A DNA stretch of 64,000 nucleotides from Gammaproteobacteria bacterium (GCA_016744375.1 JADGEM010000019.1:1-64000); one strand, 5' to 3'. Positions 1 to 10,365 are shown, counted from the stretch's first letter. The notes: generated by a model from the letters alone, not told the origin. Numbers and translations are program-made.

Positions 1-4
1 GTCG

Positions 5-922
5 ATGGATGACATTGATGGCGTCATCTGGTTTGATGGTAAAATGGTTCCCTGGCGTGATGCCAAAGTTCATGTCTTAACACACACATTGCATTATGGT
101 ATGGGTGTTTTTGAAGGTGAGCGTGCCTATCAAACTGAAAAAGGAGCGGCAATTTTCCGCTTGCAGGAACATACGGACCGTCTGTTTCGCTCTGCACATA
201 TTCTCAATATGAAAATGCCCTTTGATAAAGAAACGATTAATGAAGCAACCAAAGCGGTAGTGGACCAGAATAATCTTGATTCTGCCTATATTCGGCCAAT
301 GGCCTTTTATGGCAGTGAAGGCATGGGCCTGCGCGCTGATAACCTGAAAGTTCATATCATGGTTGCCGCCTGGGAGTGGGGAGCTTATCTGGGGGCAGAA
401 AATCTGGAAAAAGGCATCCGTATCCGGACGTCTTCTTTTACTCGCCATCATGTTAATATTACCATGTGCAAAGCAAAAGCCAATGGTAACTATATGAACT
501 CCATGCTTGCTCTGCAAGAAGCTTTAACTGATGGTTATGATGAAGCTCTGTTACTGGATGTTGAAGGTTTTGTGGCAGAAGGCAGTGGTGAAAATATCTT
601 TATTGTTCGAAATGATACCATCTATACACCGGATCTGACCTCAGCTCTGGAGGGTATTACTCGTGATACAATTTTCACATTAGCCGCTGAACTTGGCTAT
701 GAAGTTAAAGAAAAACGAATCACTCGTGATGAAGTTTATTGTGCTGATGAAGCCTTTTTTACCGGCTCTGCAGCAGAGGTGACTCCGATTCGTGAACTGG
801 ATAACCGTCAGATCGGCAATGGTGGACGAGGACCCATTACTGAGAAATTACAATCCATGTATTTTGATCAGGTTCATGGCCGCCGTGAATTGTATCCGCA
901 ATGGCAAACGCTGGTTAAATAA
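5..922 (+). CDS. ilvE: Branched-chain amino acid aminotransferase (IlvE, class IV)
   Basis: Full-length class-IV aminotransferase sequence (VIWFDGKMVPWRDAKVHVLTHTLHYG..., EGSGENIFIV, GITRDTI, FFTGSAAEVTPI). Confidence 0.95.
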   Translation: MDDIDGVIWFDGKMVPWRDAKVHVLTHTLHYGMGVFEGERAYQTEKGAAIFRLQEHTDRLFRSAHILNMKMPFDKETINEATKAVVDQNNLDSAYIRPMAFYGSEGMGLRADNLKVHIMVAAWEWGAYLGAENLEKGIRIRTSSFTRHHVNITMCKAKANGNYMNSMLALQEALTDGYDEALLLDVEGFVAEGSGENIFIVRNDTIYTPDLTSALEGITRDTIFTLAAELGYEVKEKRITRDEVYCADEAFFTGSAAEVTPIRELDNRQIGNGGRGPITEKLQSMYFDQVHGRRELYPQWQTLVK

Positions 923-978
923 AGAATGGTAATATTAAAGAACAGCCATTCAGTTAATATCACTTAGAGGAACCATCT

Positions 979-1197
979 ATGGCACAAGCAAATATGGCTC
1001 AAACAAAGAATGAAGAACTAATGACACCCAATACCAGTAATCGGTATGAGTTGAGAGAATCTGAGTTGCCTGCACATTGTCCAATGCCTGGTACCAGCCT
1101 CTGGAATTCTCACCCTAAAGTCTACCTGCCTGTGGTGGAAAATGGGGGTATGGCAAAATGTCCATACTGCGGTGCTGAGTATTTACTCAAAGAGTGA
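979..1197 (+). CDS. Zinc-finger (zf-CHCC type) small protein
   Basis: 72 aa with C-x..-H...-CPYCGAEYLL tail typical of the NDUFS6-like zf-CHCC family; RBS-like agagga upstream. Confidence 0.75.
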   Translation: MAQANMAQTKNEELMTPNTSNRYELRESELPAHCPMPGTSLWNSHPKVYLPVVENGGMAKCPYCGAEYLLKE

Positions 1198-2246
1198 AAT
1201 TGAATACTGCTTCAGAGCAGGACAGGATCCTGATTATCGGCCCATCCTGGGTGGGCGATATGGTAATGGCACAGAGTCTGTTTATTGCACTTAAACAGCA
1301 AAATCCGGTGGCGCAGATTGACGTTATGGCCCCTCCCTGGAGTAATGCGCTTCTAGAACGTATGCCTGAAGTGACTGATGTTATTGATATGCCTCTCGGG
1401 CATGGTCAGTTACAACTTAAACTGCGTTATCAACTGGGTAAATCCTTGCGTGGCAAAGGTTATACCCAGGCCATTTTATTACCCAATTCTCTAAAATCCG
1501 CTTTAGTGCCTTTCTGGGCAAACATTCCTCGAAGAACAGGTTATGTGGGAGAATTCCGCTATGGTTTGCTCAATGACTGGTATCCGTTAGACAAATCAAA
1601 ATTAACCATGACCGTACAGCGTTTTGTTGCTCTGGCAAAGCCTGTCAATGAAAACCCGCCTGATATCACTTCCATTCCTGTACCGGCATTAACGGTTCAG
1701 GCTGAAAAAGTTCAGTCGGCCCTGAATGACTTTGGATTATCTGATGACAAGCCTGTACTTGCACTGTGCCCAGGAGCAGAATATGGTCCTGCCAAGCAGT
1801 GGCCAGCCAGACACTATGGAGCACTGGCGCAGGAAAAAATAAAACAGGGGTGGCAGGTGTGGATCTTTGGCTCACAAAAAGATCATGGTATTGCGCAGCA
1901 GATCAATCAGCTCATTGATCAGAAAGCGGTGAATTTATGCGGTAAAACCCAACTGGCACAAGCTATTGACCTGATGTCTTTGAGCCAGGCTGTGGTTAGT
2001 AATGATTCCGGACTGATGCACATGGGGGCCGCACTGGGGGTGCCGGTTGTGGGAGTCTATGGTTCCAGTGATCCAAATTTTACTCCGCCATTAGGAAAAA
2101 ACTGTGCAACTGAAACACTAAACCTGGACTGTAGCCCCTGTTTTAAACGCACCTGTCCTCTAGGTCATACACAATGCCTGGAGAAACTGGAACCCAAAAG
2201 AGTTTTGCGGGCTCTTGAGTCTCTTTCAATGATCGGGGAGTCTTAG
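1194..2246 (+). CDS. waaF: ADP-heptose:LPS heptosyltransferase II
   Basis: GT9 features: ILIIGPSWVGDMVMAQSLF, CPGAEYGPAKQWP, SNDSGLMHMGAALGVPVVGVYGSSDP, DCSPCFKRTCPLGH. GTG start overlapping the previous stop. Confidence 0.95.
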   Translation: MKLNTASEQDRILIIGPSWVGDMVMAQSLFIALKQQNPVAQIDVMAPPWSNALLERMPEVTDVIDMPLGHGQLQLKLRYQLGKSLRGKGYTQAILLPNSLKSALVPFWANIPRRTGYVGEFRYGLLNDWYPLDKSKLTMTVQRFVALAKPVNENPPDITSIPVPALTVQAEKVQSALNDFGLSDDKPVLALCPGAEYGPAKQWPARHYGALAQEKIKQGWQVWIFGSQKDHGIAQQINQLIDQKAVNLCGKTQLAQAIDLMSLSQAVVSNDSGLMHMGAALGVPVVGVYGSSDPNFTPPLGKNCATETLNLDCSPCFKRTCPLGHTQCLEKLEPKRVLRALESLSMIGES

Positions 2247-2247
2247 A

Positions 2248-3354
2248 TTGAAGACTGTCCTTATCATTAAAACATCCTCTCTGGGTGATGTGATACATAC
2301 ACTGCCTGCATTGACTGATGCTAAAAAATCTCTGGGTGATATTCAATTTGACTGGGTTGTTGAAGAAAGTTTTGCTGAAATTCCTCATTGGCATCCTGAT
2401 GTCAGGACGGTGATTCCTGTTGCGATCAGACGCTGGCGTAAACAACTTTTTAAAGCCCTGTTTACTGGTGAGTGGAAACAATTTAAACAACAATTACAGC
2501 AACAAGAATATGATTATGTCATTGATGCACAAGGTTTGTTTAAAAGTGCGATGCTTACTCGCATGGCAAGAGGCCCAAGTTATGGCCTGGATAAAAAATC
2601 TGCCAGAGAGCCGGTTGCATCCTATTTTTACCAGTACCCTCAGGCTGTTCAAAAAAAACAGCATGCTGTTGAGAGAGTCCGGAAACTATTTGCCAAAGTC
2701 CTTGGCTACAAGCTCCCCCCTGTCATCGATTACGGCATAAAAGAAAATATTGACAGTCTTGATACTAGTGCTTTTCCCTTCTTGAGAAGTGGGGTAGAGG
2801 GGAAGGCACTTCACACCCCGCAAATACTCTTTCTACATGGCACAACATGGACAACAAAACACTGGCCGGAAAATTACTGGCTTGAGCTGGCAGATATAAT
2901 GACAGAACAGGCTTATACGGTTTTGCTGCCATGGGGCAATGAGACTGAACATCAAAGAGCCCTAAAAATCAAACAACATAACAAACAATCTGATCAGGTT
3001 TTAGTGCTAGATAAAATGAATCTCAATGAACTGCTCAAGCAGCTAAGAAAAGTTGATGCAGTGGTTGCAGTTGATACCGGATTGGCGCATCTGTCTGCAG
3101 CGTTAGGAAAACCAACGGTTGCACTCTATGGGCCGACCAGTCCAGGACTGACTGGGACGTATGGTCATAATCAGTTGCACCTGCAAGCAGATATTGATTG
3201 TGCTCCTTGTTTTAAAAAAGAGTGTTTTAAAAAAGAACGATCTAACAGAGCAGATAGCATTACGCCTGAATGTTTCATTTCGCTGACTCCAAACCAGGTT
3301 TCAGAATCGTTGAATAAAATGTTAGCTTCTGATGATGAATCATCAACAACCTGA
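2248..3354 (+). CDS. waaC: LPS heptosyltransferase I
   Basis: GT9: VLIIKTSSLGDVIHTLPAL, FDWVVEESFAEIP, LHGTTWTTKHWP, AVDTGLAHLSAALGKPTVALYGPT. TTG start. Confidence 0.94.
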   Translation: MKTVLIIKTSSLGDVIHTLPALTDAKKSLGDIQFDWVVEESFAEIPHWHPDVRTVIPVAIRRWRKQLFKALFTGEWKQFKQQLQQQEYDYVIDAQGLFKSAMLTRMARGPSYGLDKKSAREPVASYFYQYPQAVQKKQHAVERVRKLFAKVLGYKLPPVIDYGIKENIDSLDTSAFPFLRSGVEGKALHTPQILFLHGTTWTTKHWPENYWLELADIMTEQAYTVLLPWGNETEHQRALKIKQHNKQSDQVLVLDKMNLNELLKQLRKVDAVVAVDTGLAHLSAALGKPTVALYGPTSPGLTGTYGHNQLHLQADIDCAPCFKKECFKKERSNRADSITPECFISLTPNQVSESLNKMLASDDESSTT

Positions 3355-3370
3355 TTGAATGGGATAAAAA

Positions 3371-4552
3371 ATGAAATTAGCTTTTGCACTGTTTAAATAT
3401 TTCCCTTATGGTGGACTGGAGCGTGATTTTTTACGAATTGCAAAAGAGTGCCAGAAACGAGGGCATGAAATCTCAGTTTATACTTTTATCTGGGAAGGTG
3501 AAGTACCTGATGGCTTTAATCTCACAAAAATTTCAGTTAAAGGTTTTACTAATCACCAGCGGATAAGTGATTTTTCAGATAAATTGTCTCAACTATTGCT
3601 TCAGGAAAGTTTTGACTTGGTTGTTGGTTTTAACAAAATGAAGGATCTGGATCTCTATTATGCAGCCGATCCCTGCTATGAAGCGAAAGTCAGTGATCAG
3701 CACGGTAAACTCTATCGCTTAGGTAATCGCTATAAAGTCTTTCAGTCAATGGAAGAAGCTGTTTTTTCTGTTGATACAAATGTTGAACTGCTCTTTATCT
3801 CTGAAATTCAAATGGAGAATTTTAAAAAAATCTACCATACGCCTGCAGAGCGTTTTCACTCATTACCACCCGGTGTTGATCGATCACGTATCAGGCCAGA
3901 TAATGCTGATGAAATACGCAGCAGAGTTCGTAAGACTCTGGCGTTCAATCACCATGTATTGAATGATGGTGACAAGTTATTGCTGATGATAGGCACTGGT
4001 TATAAACGCAAGGGGGTTGATCGGGCCATGGAAGCTTTGGCCAGTTTACCTGAACCGTTACGCAGTAAAACTTTTCTTATCGTGGCTGGTGAAGACAAGC
4101 TCAAAAAATACAGAGCACTTGCCAAGAAATTGGGCATTGAGAATCAAGTCCATCTTCCTGGGGCAAGAGATGATGTGCCGGAATTGCTATTGGCAACTGA
4201 TCTTTTTATGCATCCTGCACGACATGAAAATACTGGAACAGTACTTTTAGAAGCAATAGCGGCAGGAATTCCACAGCTGATTAGCGGTGTTTGTGGTTAT
4301 GCCTTTCATATTGAAAAGGCAAAAGCTGGTCGAGTTCTGTCAGAGCCTTTTCAACAAGCTGAATACAATTTGCAGCTGTTAGATATGCTGACTTCAGATG
4401 AGTGGCCGCAATGGCAGGAAAATGCCTTAAACTATATGCGAAACAGCGATATTTTCAGTATGCCAGACAGAGTTTCTGATATTATTGAAGAAACGGGCAA
4501 AAAGAGATCGCGAGCTAATGTTTATGAAAATCATAAAACAGAGATAAAGTAA
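3371..4552 (+). CDS. waaG: LPS core glucosyltransferase (GT4, WaaG-like)
   Basis: GT4: MKLAFALFKYFPYGGLERDFLRIA, PPGVDRSRIRPDN, HPARHENTGTVLLEAIAAGIPQL; sits after waaC as in Pseudomonas. Confidence 0.88.
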   Translation: MKLAFALFKYFPYGGLERDFLRIAKECQKRGHEISVYTFIWEGEVPDGFNLTKISVKGFTNHQRISDFSDKLSQLLLQESFDLVVGFNKMKDLDLYYAADPCYEAKVSDQHGKLYRLGNRYKVFQSMEEAVFSVDTNVELLFISEIQMENFKKIYHTPAERFHSLPPGVDRSRIRPDNADEIRSRVRKTLAFNHHVLNDGDKLLLMIGTGYKRKGVDRAMEALASLPEPLRSKTFLIVAGEDKLKKYRALAKKLGIENQVHLPGARDDVPELLLATDLFMHPARHENTGTVLLEAIAAGIPQLISGVCGYAFHIEKAKAGRVLSEPFQQAEYNLQLLDMLTSDEWPQWQENALNYMRNSDIFSMPDRVSDIIEETGKKRSRANVYENHKTEIK

Positions 4553-4558
4553 TTACTT

Positions 4559-6022
4559 ATGTCGATCGAAGCAATGACATTGAAGAAGCTTCAGGATACA
4601 AAGTATCAGGTGGCTTCTCCTTTTCAGTTAAGCATTGATGATCAAGCGATTCAGTGTGATCAATTACTTCGTATTGTGCCGGGAAAACGAATGGTTTTTC
4701 TCGGAAGTTATGCAAATAATAAAGCCATTATAAAATTATTTCTACATTCTTCTCGAGCTGAAAAACACTGGTTAAGAGAAACATCCGGAGCCGAACTGCT
4801 TGGCAAATATCATATCCTAACGCCTGAATTAATAACTCGTGGTCTCTCAGATGAAGGTGTTTATTTTCTGGTTTTTAGATATATTGAAGGACAAAACCTG
4901 GCTGAGTTCTGGGCGAATAATGATCACCAAAAACGAGAACAGCAACTTAAATCTATGATGTCAGTATTAGAACAGCATCACTGTTCAGGTTTAGCACACC
5001 AGGATTTACATTATGCCAACTTCTTCCTTGAAATTGTTCCAAATGAAGATGAGAGAAAAATCTATACACTTGATGGTGAAGAACTCAAAGCCAGTGCTGT
5101 GCCTTTAAAGAAAAAAAATCGACTCAATAATCTGGCCTTATTTCTTGCCCAAACGTTTGATATTACAAAAAACAGCAGCATGGTTTTACTGAAAGAGTAC
5201 AGCTCTCTGGCTAATATGAACCTGACCAAAACTGATTTAACTCAATTCTGGCATTCAATACAATTTTTTCAGATGGGACGTATTGAACATTATTTAAAAA
5301 AAATACTCAGAGAGTGTACTGAAGTCATTTATGAAAAAAAACAGCAGGCTTATACCCTATGTCGTCGGGAATATCATACATCGGCTATACAGGAATTACT
5401 GGATCAACCGGAACTTTTTTTTCAAAATGAGCAATCAGCTTTTTTAAAGCAGGGGAATACCTGTACTGTAAAATCTGTATTGGTTGGCGATGAGAAATAT
5501 GTTGTTAAACGTTATAACCCTAAGGGCATTGCTTATGAATTACTGCATAAGGGGCAGAATTCAAGAGCCAGGAAATCATGGATCAATGCGCATCTTCTGC
5601 GTTTTATGGGGATTTTGACACCAGAACCTGTGGCATTAATTGAATTATCACCTTCGCTGGGCAAACGCTGTAGTTACTTTATTTGTAAATACCAGCAGGG
5701 GCAGAGTAGCTGGGACTTCTTTTGTGATGACAAGAAGTGTGATGAGAACTTAAGGCGTGATAAACAAATTGTTGCAGACAAATTAATTACCACATTAAAC
5801 CAACTCAGCAACTATAATATTTCTCATGGAGATCTTAAAGGCAGTAACTTTCTGATTGATGAAAGTAATGTTTGGATACTGGATCTGGATGCCATGGTTC
5901 AGCATAAAATGAGCTGGCGTTCTAAAAAAAGCTGGCAACGAGATAGACTTCGATTTTTGAAAAATTGGAATAACAAAGACTGTTATAAATACTGGAAAGA
6001 TTATTTTAATCGGGCGTTTTAA
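4559..6022 (+). CDS. Tandem kinase-like protein (two LPS-kinase/Kdo-kinase-like domains)
   Basis: Two kinase catalytic-loop-like motifs in one chain: HQDLHYANFFL (N-terminal half) and SHGDLKGSNFLI...WILDLDAM (C-terminal half). Confidence 0.7.
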   Translation: MSIEAMTLKKLQDTKYQVASPFQLSIDDQAIQCDQLLRIVPGKRMVFLGSYANNKAIIKLFLHSSRAEKHWLRETSGAELLGKYHILTPELITRGLSDEGVYFLVFRYIEGQNLAEFWANNDHQKREQQLKSMMSVLEQHHCSGLAHQDLHYANFFLEIVPNEDERKIYTLDGEELKASAVPLKKKNRLNNLALFLAQTFDITKNSSMVLLKEYSSLANMNLTKTDLTQFWHSIQFFQMGRIEHYLKKILRECTEVIYEKKQQAYTLCRREYHTSAIQELLDQPELFFQNEQSAFLKQGNTCTVKSVLVGDEKYVVKRYNPKGIAYELLHKGQNSRARKSWINAHLLRFMGILTPEPVALIELSPSLGKRCSYFICKYQQGQSSWDFFCDDKKCDENLRRDKQIVADKLITTLNQLSNYNISHGDLKGSNFLIDESNVWILDLDAMVQHKMSWRSKKSWQRDRLRFLKNWNNKDCYKYWKDYFNRAF

Positions 6023-6027
6023 CCATT

Positions 6028-6849
6028 ATGCAGCTAGAATTGAGTGAACCATTTGCACAGCAATGGCAAAATAAAGATCCTTTCATCGAAGCTGAAGAGC
6101 TTCAGGGAGATATTTTTCGTGCCCTGGAAGCACGAAAAACTTTACGTTTTTCTCTGCTTGAACAGAGTTACTTTATCAAGATACACCGAGGTGTCGGCTG
6201 GTTTGAAATTATTGAAAACTTGATACGTTTGCGTTTACCTGTGCTGGGAGCCGCCAATGAATACCTTGCCATAAAAAAATTGGAACAACTTAATATCGAG
6301 ACAATGAAAATTGCCGGTTATGGGAATAAAGGCAGCAATCCGGCTACACAGCAGTCATTTATTATTACTGAAGATTTGATCAACACCATTAGCCTGGAAG
6401 ATTTTTGTGCTGACTGGAAACAAAAAACACCAGAATTTTCTATGAAACGGGCTCTTATTACTAAAGTTTCTCATATTAGTCGTACTTTACATCAAAATGG
6501 TGTGAATCATAGAGATTTTTATATCTGCCATTTTTTATTAGCAGAAGCATCATTGTCAAAAGTTAATCAAGTTGGGCAAGACTTAAAAATTTCTTTGATT
6601 GACTTGCACCGAGCCCAACTGCGAAAGCAAACACCTGAACGCTGGATTGTTAAAGATATCGCCAGCCTGTATTATTCTTCAATGGATATTGGCTTGACTC
6701 AACGAGATTTTTTTCGTTTTATGAAATTATATCATCAGTGTAGTCTACAAGATTGTTTGACTAAGCACGGCGTCTTCTGGCAAAAAGTTGAAAAGCAGGG
6801 GCAGAAATTATGGCAGCGAAAGCAACGAAAAGGGGATGCAATATCATAG
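6028..6849 (+). CDS. waaP: LPS core heptose(I) kinase
   Basis: WaaP/RfaP signatures: FSLLEQSYFIKIHRGVGWFEIIENLIRLRLPVLGAANEYLAIKKL, GVNHRDFYICHFLL. Confidence 0.9.
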   Translation: MQLELSEPFAQQWQNKDPFIEAEELQGDIFRALEARKTLRFSLLEQSYFIKIHRGVGWFEIIENLIRLRLPVLGAANEYLAIKKLEQLNIETMKIAGYGNKGSNPATQQSFIITEDLINTISLEDFCADWKQKTPEFSMKRALITKVSHISRTLHQNGVNHRDFYICHFLLAEASLSKVNQVGQDLKISLIDLHRAQLRKQTPERWIVKDIASLYYSSMDIGLTQRDFFRFMKLYHQCSLQDCLTKHGVFWQKVEKQGQKLWQRKQRKGDAIS

Positions 6850-6889
6850 TCTACTAGCTCTCAATAGGCTCTGATACTCATTATAAAAA

Positions 6890-7678
6890 ATGATTTTTGA
6901 CTCTCTGATAAATTACTTTCACCATAAAAAAATTGAGTGGCATATTATCCCACAATACCAGGGGAGCCCTCTGAGTAAACTGTTTAATAATTTTGACACT
7001 GCCTATGACTATAAAGGTGAGTTTATTACCAAAAGTCCTCTGAGCCAGGTTTACAAAATACACATTGACGGTAAAAATTATTATCTAAAAAAATATAATA
7101 TTTCCAGAAAAAAAATTCAGCGATATCTGGGACAAAGTAAAATTAAAACGGAATGGCAAAATTTACGCTGGTTTGAAGAGCTGAATCTTCCTGTTGCCAA
7201 AGTGGTTGCCTATGGTCAGGAAACAAAAGGCTGGATCACAACACGAGGTATTTTAATCACCGAAGAACTTGTGAATACTTGTGATCTTGCCGATATTGCT
7301 GATAACTATCAGACGTATCTGCAGCAGCCTGAATGGGTCGCCCAGGTTAGTCAACAGGTTGCTTCTGCAGCTCGAATCTTACACCAGCATAACTTTGCGC
7401 ATAATGATTTTAAGTGGCGTAATATCATGGTGGACATTAAATCGGATTTTCCGAAAATTTACTTAATTGACTGTCCATCCGGTATGAAATGGTATAAACC
7501 TTTTTTAGAATACCGAATCATTAAAGATCTGGCTTGTTTGGATAAACGAGCAAAATATGAACTATCAAAATCTCAAAGACTTGCCTTTTACAAAGACTAT
7601 GCGCAATGCCAGAAATTAAGTCTGAAAGACAAAAAACGCATCCGAAAAATTATAAAATTTTTTCATAATAGGGAATGA
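6890..7678 (+). CDS. LPS kinase family protein (InaA/WapP-like)
   Basis: FAHNDFKWRNIMVD catalytic loop and YLIDCPSG; adjacent to waaP. Confidence 0.78.
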   Translation: MIFDSLINYFHHKKIEWHIIPQYQGSPLSKLFNNFDTAYDYKGEFITKSPLSQVYKIHIDGKNYYLKKYNISRKKIQRYLGQSKIKTEWQNLRWFEELNLPVAKVVAYGQETKGWITTRGILITEELVNTCDLADIADNYQTYLQQPEWVAQVSQQVASAARILHQHNFAHNDFKWRNIMVDIKSDFPKIYLIDCPSGMKWYKPFLEYRIIKDLACLDKRAKYELSKSQRLAFYKDYAQCQKLSLKDKKRIRKIIKFFHNRE

Positions 7679-7751
7679 AATTTATGGTTTTGCTCTCGGC
7701 ATTTGTTCCAGGAAATGAAATGTAAATTTTTAGTCTGATATTCGTAGTAGC

Positions 7752-7768
7752 ATGGGCGGTTTGCCCAT
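7752..7768. terminator. Possible bidirectional terminator hairpin between convergent genes
   Basis: ATGGGC-GGTTT-GCCCAT inverted repeat between the + strand kinase and the minus-strand DUF805 gene; no long T tract, so weak. Confidence 0.35.
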
Positions 7769-7813
7769 ATCAGATGTTTAAAATACAGGCTTGATTGTGG
7801 AGAGCTAAAATGA

Positions 7814-8386
7814 TTAATTATTCTGCATCTGCATGCTTTTAGCTCTATCAACATAGTCCTGATAAGCAGGAATAGCAATTGCAGCAAGAATACCGCCCAG
7901 CACAAAAAGGATGGGGATAAATAAGGCGACTATTTTGACACCTTTGGAATTCTCAACGGGAGCAGCACCAAAGTTGTTAGCCCCTTCTGAACCAGAGAAA
8001 AAAAGGATATATATAGCGATAATAATGTTAGCAATCGGCACAAAAAATAATAAAAACCACCAGCCGCTTTTATCCAGGTCATTTAGGCGACGTTTACCAA
8101 ACATAACGGCAAAAGCAATTGATAGTATATAGTAGATGCCTGATATCACTATAATCATGACTGGTGTACCTTCCTGTGGCATTTCGTTTCCGGAACCCAG
8201 TGCCGCCGCCAGCCCCATCATTACGGCCATTGCCACCATTAATATAATGCTGATACCAAAACTATAGGCCAGATATCTTAAACGCCCAATGCGGCCGCTG
8301 AAACTAAAGATATCAGGCTGATATTTTTGCTCCTGTTCTATCTCCAGAGAGGCTTCAGGTGTTGAGTACGGGTTTTGTTCTGACAT
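7814..8386 (-). CDS. DUF805 family membrane protein
   Basis: FSFSGRIGRLRYLAY..., FGKRRLNDLDKSGWWFLLFFVPIANIIIAIYILFFSGSEGANNFG. Internal ATG at 8386 preceded by aaggaag (minus strand) is the better start; the ORF extends to 8443. Confidence 0.82.
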   Translation of the reverse strand: MSEQNPYSTPEASLEIEQEQKYQPDIFSFSGRIGRLRYLAYSFGISIILMVAMAVMMGLAAALGSGNEMPQEGTPVMIIVISGIYYILSIAFAVMFGKRRLNDLDKSGWWFLLFFVPIANIIIAIYILFFSGSEGANNFGAAPVENSKGVKIVALFIPILFVLGGILAAIAIPAYQDYVDRAKSMQMQNN

Positions 8387-8602
8387 GCTACTTCCTTGTT
8401 TAAAAAATGTTGTTTCATTTTTGAGAATTTCAGGCAAATTCATGAATAACTTGAATTAGTGTATCATAAAGTACGGTGAAAAATGATAAAAATAATAAGT
8501 GGTCGGGCAGTCATACTAAGCATTTGTATGAAGCCTATTACTTCCTAATCAAATAATTGCTAAAATAGTCAATTCTTATACGATACTAGACAAGGAATTT
8601 CA

Positions 8603-10354
8603 GTGCCATTGATCACTCTGGGGCTTTCAGGCTCCCTTAATCATGATCCCTCTGCTGCGCTTTTTATTGATGGCAAACTGGTTGCTGCTGCTGAAGAGGA
8701 GCGCTTTCTTCGGGATAAACACGCTAAAGGTAAAATGCCTCTTGAGGCGACAAAATTTTGTCTGGATTATGCTGGCATTAAGCCAGAACAAATTGACATT
8801 GTTGCAGTACCCTATGCTGAAATAAATCTTTCTACTCCGGCTCGTTGGCATTATGCCAAACGATACTGGTATGCCCCGGATCGGGCTCTGGATGCTTTGT
8901 TTAATGGAAATCGCCGCTATCGTCGCTATGTCGGTTATATCAAAGCAATGTGTGAACAGATTGGTATTAACTGGGATGAGATTCAGTTTGAATCCGTTGA
9001 ACACCATCTGGCGCATGCCAGCAGTGCCTATCATCTATCTGGTTTTAAAGAAAAAACTGCGATTATGGGTATTGATGGCAAAGGTGAGTATGCCACAACA
9101 TTCTTTGGTTATGGTGAAAATGGAATAATTCATAAAATAAAAGAATTTTATGATCCTGATTCTTTGGGTGGTGTGTATGGTGCCATAACTGAATTTTTGG
9201 GCTTTGAAATGCTTGATGGCGAATTTAAAGTCATGGGTATGGCGCCGTATGGTGATCCGGATAAATACGATTTTTCCCGCCTGATCACGCTTAAAGAAAA
9301 AGCGGATGGCCTGGATTTCAGAGTGAATACGGATTTGATCAATGTGATTGGCACTCGTCGCTACAAAGAAAATGGCCAGGGCTATTATTTTTCACCCAAA
9401 TTAATTGACTGGCTCGGTCCTAAGCGGCAGGGTGATGAAATTGATGATCCCTATATAGATTATGCTGCTGCCATTCAAAAGTTGTTTGAAGAGGTGTCCT
9501 TAAAACTTATGGATTATTATCTGGGAGATATCATTAAGGAAACAGGCAAAATAGCTTTTGCCGGTGGTTCGGCTCTTAATGTTAAATTAAACCAGAAAAT
9601 TGTTGCCCGTGATGAGGTTAAAGAACTCTTTGTTCAGCCTGCCGCTTCTGATGCTGGTACAGCTATCGGTGCAGCATCATTTGCTATTGCCAAACGCGGT
9701 ATTGAGCTGGAAAAAATGGAACATGTTTTTCTGGGGCCTGAATTTACCAATGAAGAATGTATTACGGCCTGTAAAAGTTATAAACCGGAAAGTGGGCAGA
9801 GTGTTCAGTTTGAACAAATTAATGATGTCCCGAAAATAATCGCTCAGATTTTAGCCGATGGTAATCCCGTGTCCTGGTTTCAGGGGCGCATGGAGTTTGG
9901 CCCAAGAGCTTTGGGTGGACGCAGTATTTTAGGCTGTCCAAGTATTGAAGGCGTTGCCGATAGAATTAATGAACAAATAAAATTTCGTGAACGCTGGCGT
10001 CCTTTTTGCCCCAGTATGCTGGATACCGTTGCACCTCTCATGTTGAAAACTGATCACCCTGCACCTTTTATGACCTTCACCTTTGAAGTGAATGATGGCT
10101 GGGCTGAACGTGTCCCGGAGGTGGTGCATGAAGATGGTACCGCAAGGGCACATTCGGTTAAAGAGCATATAAACCCTCGCTATTATGCTTTAATTAAAGA
10201 GGTTGAAGTGTTAACCGGCAATGGTGTGGTTTTAAATACATCACTTAATCGTCGTGGTGAACCGGTCGTCTGTACACCGGAAGATGCATTGAACATGTTT
10301 TATGGTTCGGATTTGCAATACCTGATTATGCAGGACATTCTGGTGACAAAATAA
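8603..10354 (+). CDS. Carbamoyltransferase, NodU/CmcH family (WapO-like)
   Basis: LGLSGSLNHDPSAALFIDGKLVAAAEEERF, HHLAHASSAYHLSGF, FAGGSALNVKLNQKI, GRMEFGPRALGGRSILG, VVLNTSLNRRGEPVVCTPEDAL. Confidence 0.93.
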   Translation: MPLITLGLSGSLNHDPSAALFIDGKLVAAAEEERFLRDKHAKGKMPLEATKFCLDYAGIKPEQIDIVAVPYAEINLSTPARWHYAKRYWYAPDRALDALFNGNRRYRRYVGYIKAMCEQIGINWDEIQFESVEHHLAHASSAYHLSGFKEKTAIMGIDGKGEYATTFFGYGENGIIHKIKEFYDPDSLGGVYGAITEFLGFEMLDGEFKVMGMAPYGDPDKYDFSRLITLKEKADGLDFRVNTDLINVIGTRRYKENGQGYYFSPKLIDWLGPKRQGDEIDDPYIDYAAAIQKLFEEVSLKLMDYYLGDIIKETGKIAFAGGSALNVKLNQKIVARDEVKELFVQPAASDAGTAIGAASFAIAKRGIELEKMEHVFLGPEFTNEECITACKSYKPESGQSVQFEQINDVPKIIAQILADGNPVSWFQGRMEFGPRALGGRSILGCPSIEGVADRINEQIKFRERWRPFCPSMLDTVAPLMLKTDHPAPFMTFTFEVNDGWAERVPEVVHEDGTARAHSVKEHINPRYYALIKEVEVLTGNGVVLNTSLNRRGEPVVCTPEDALNMFYGSDLQYLIMQDILVTK

Positions 10355-10365
10355 CAGGCTATTAA

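Noticed and set aside
77-517. Minus-strand ORF overlapping ilvE, and many similar antisense or out-of-frame ORFs in the track (e.g. 2143-2493, 8627-9034, 33272-33742, 41799-42161)
   Set aside because: They overlap well-supported genes, show no family features, and look like random open frames.
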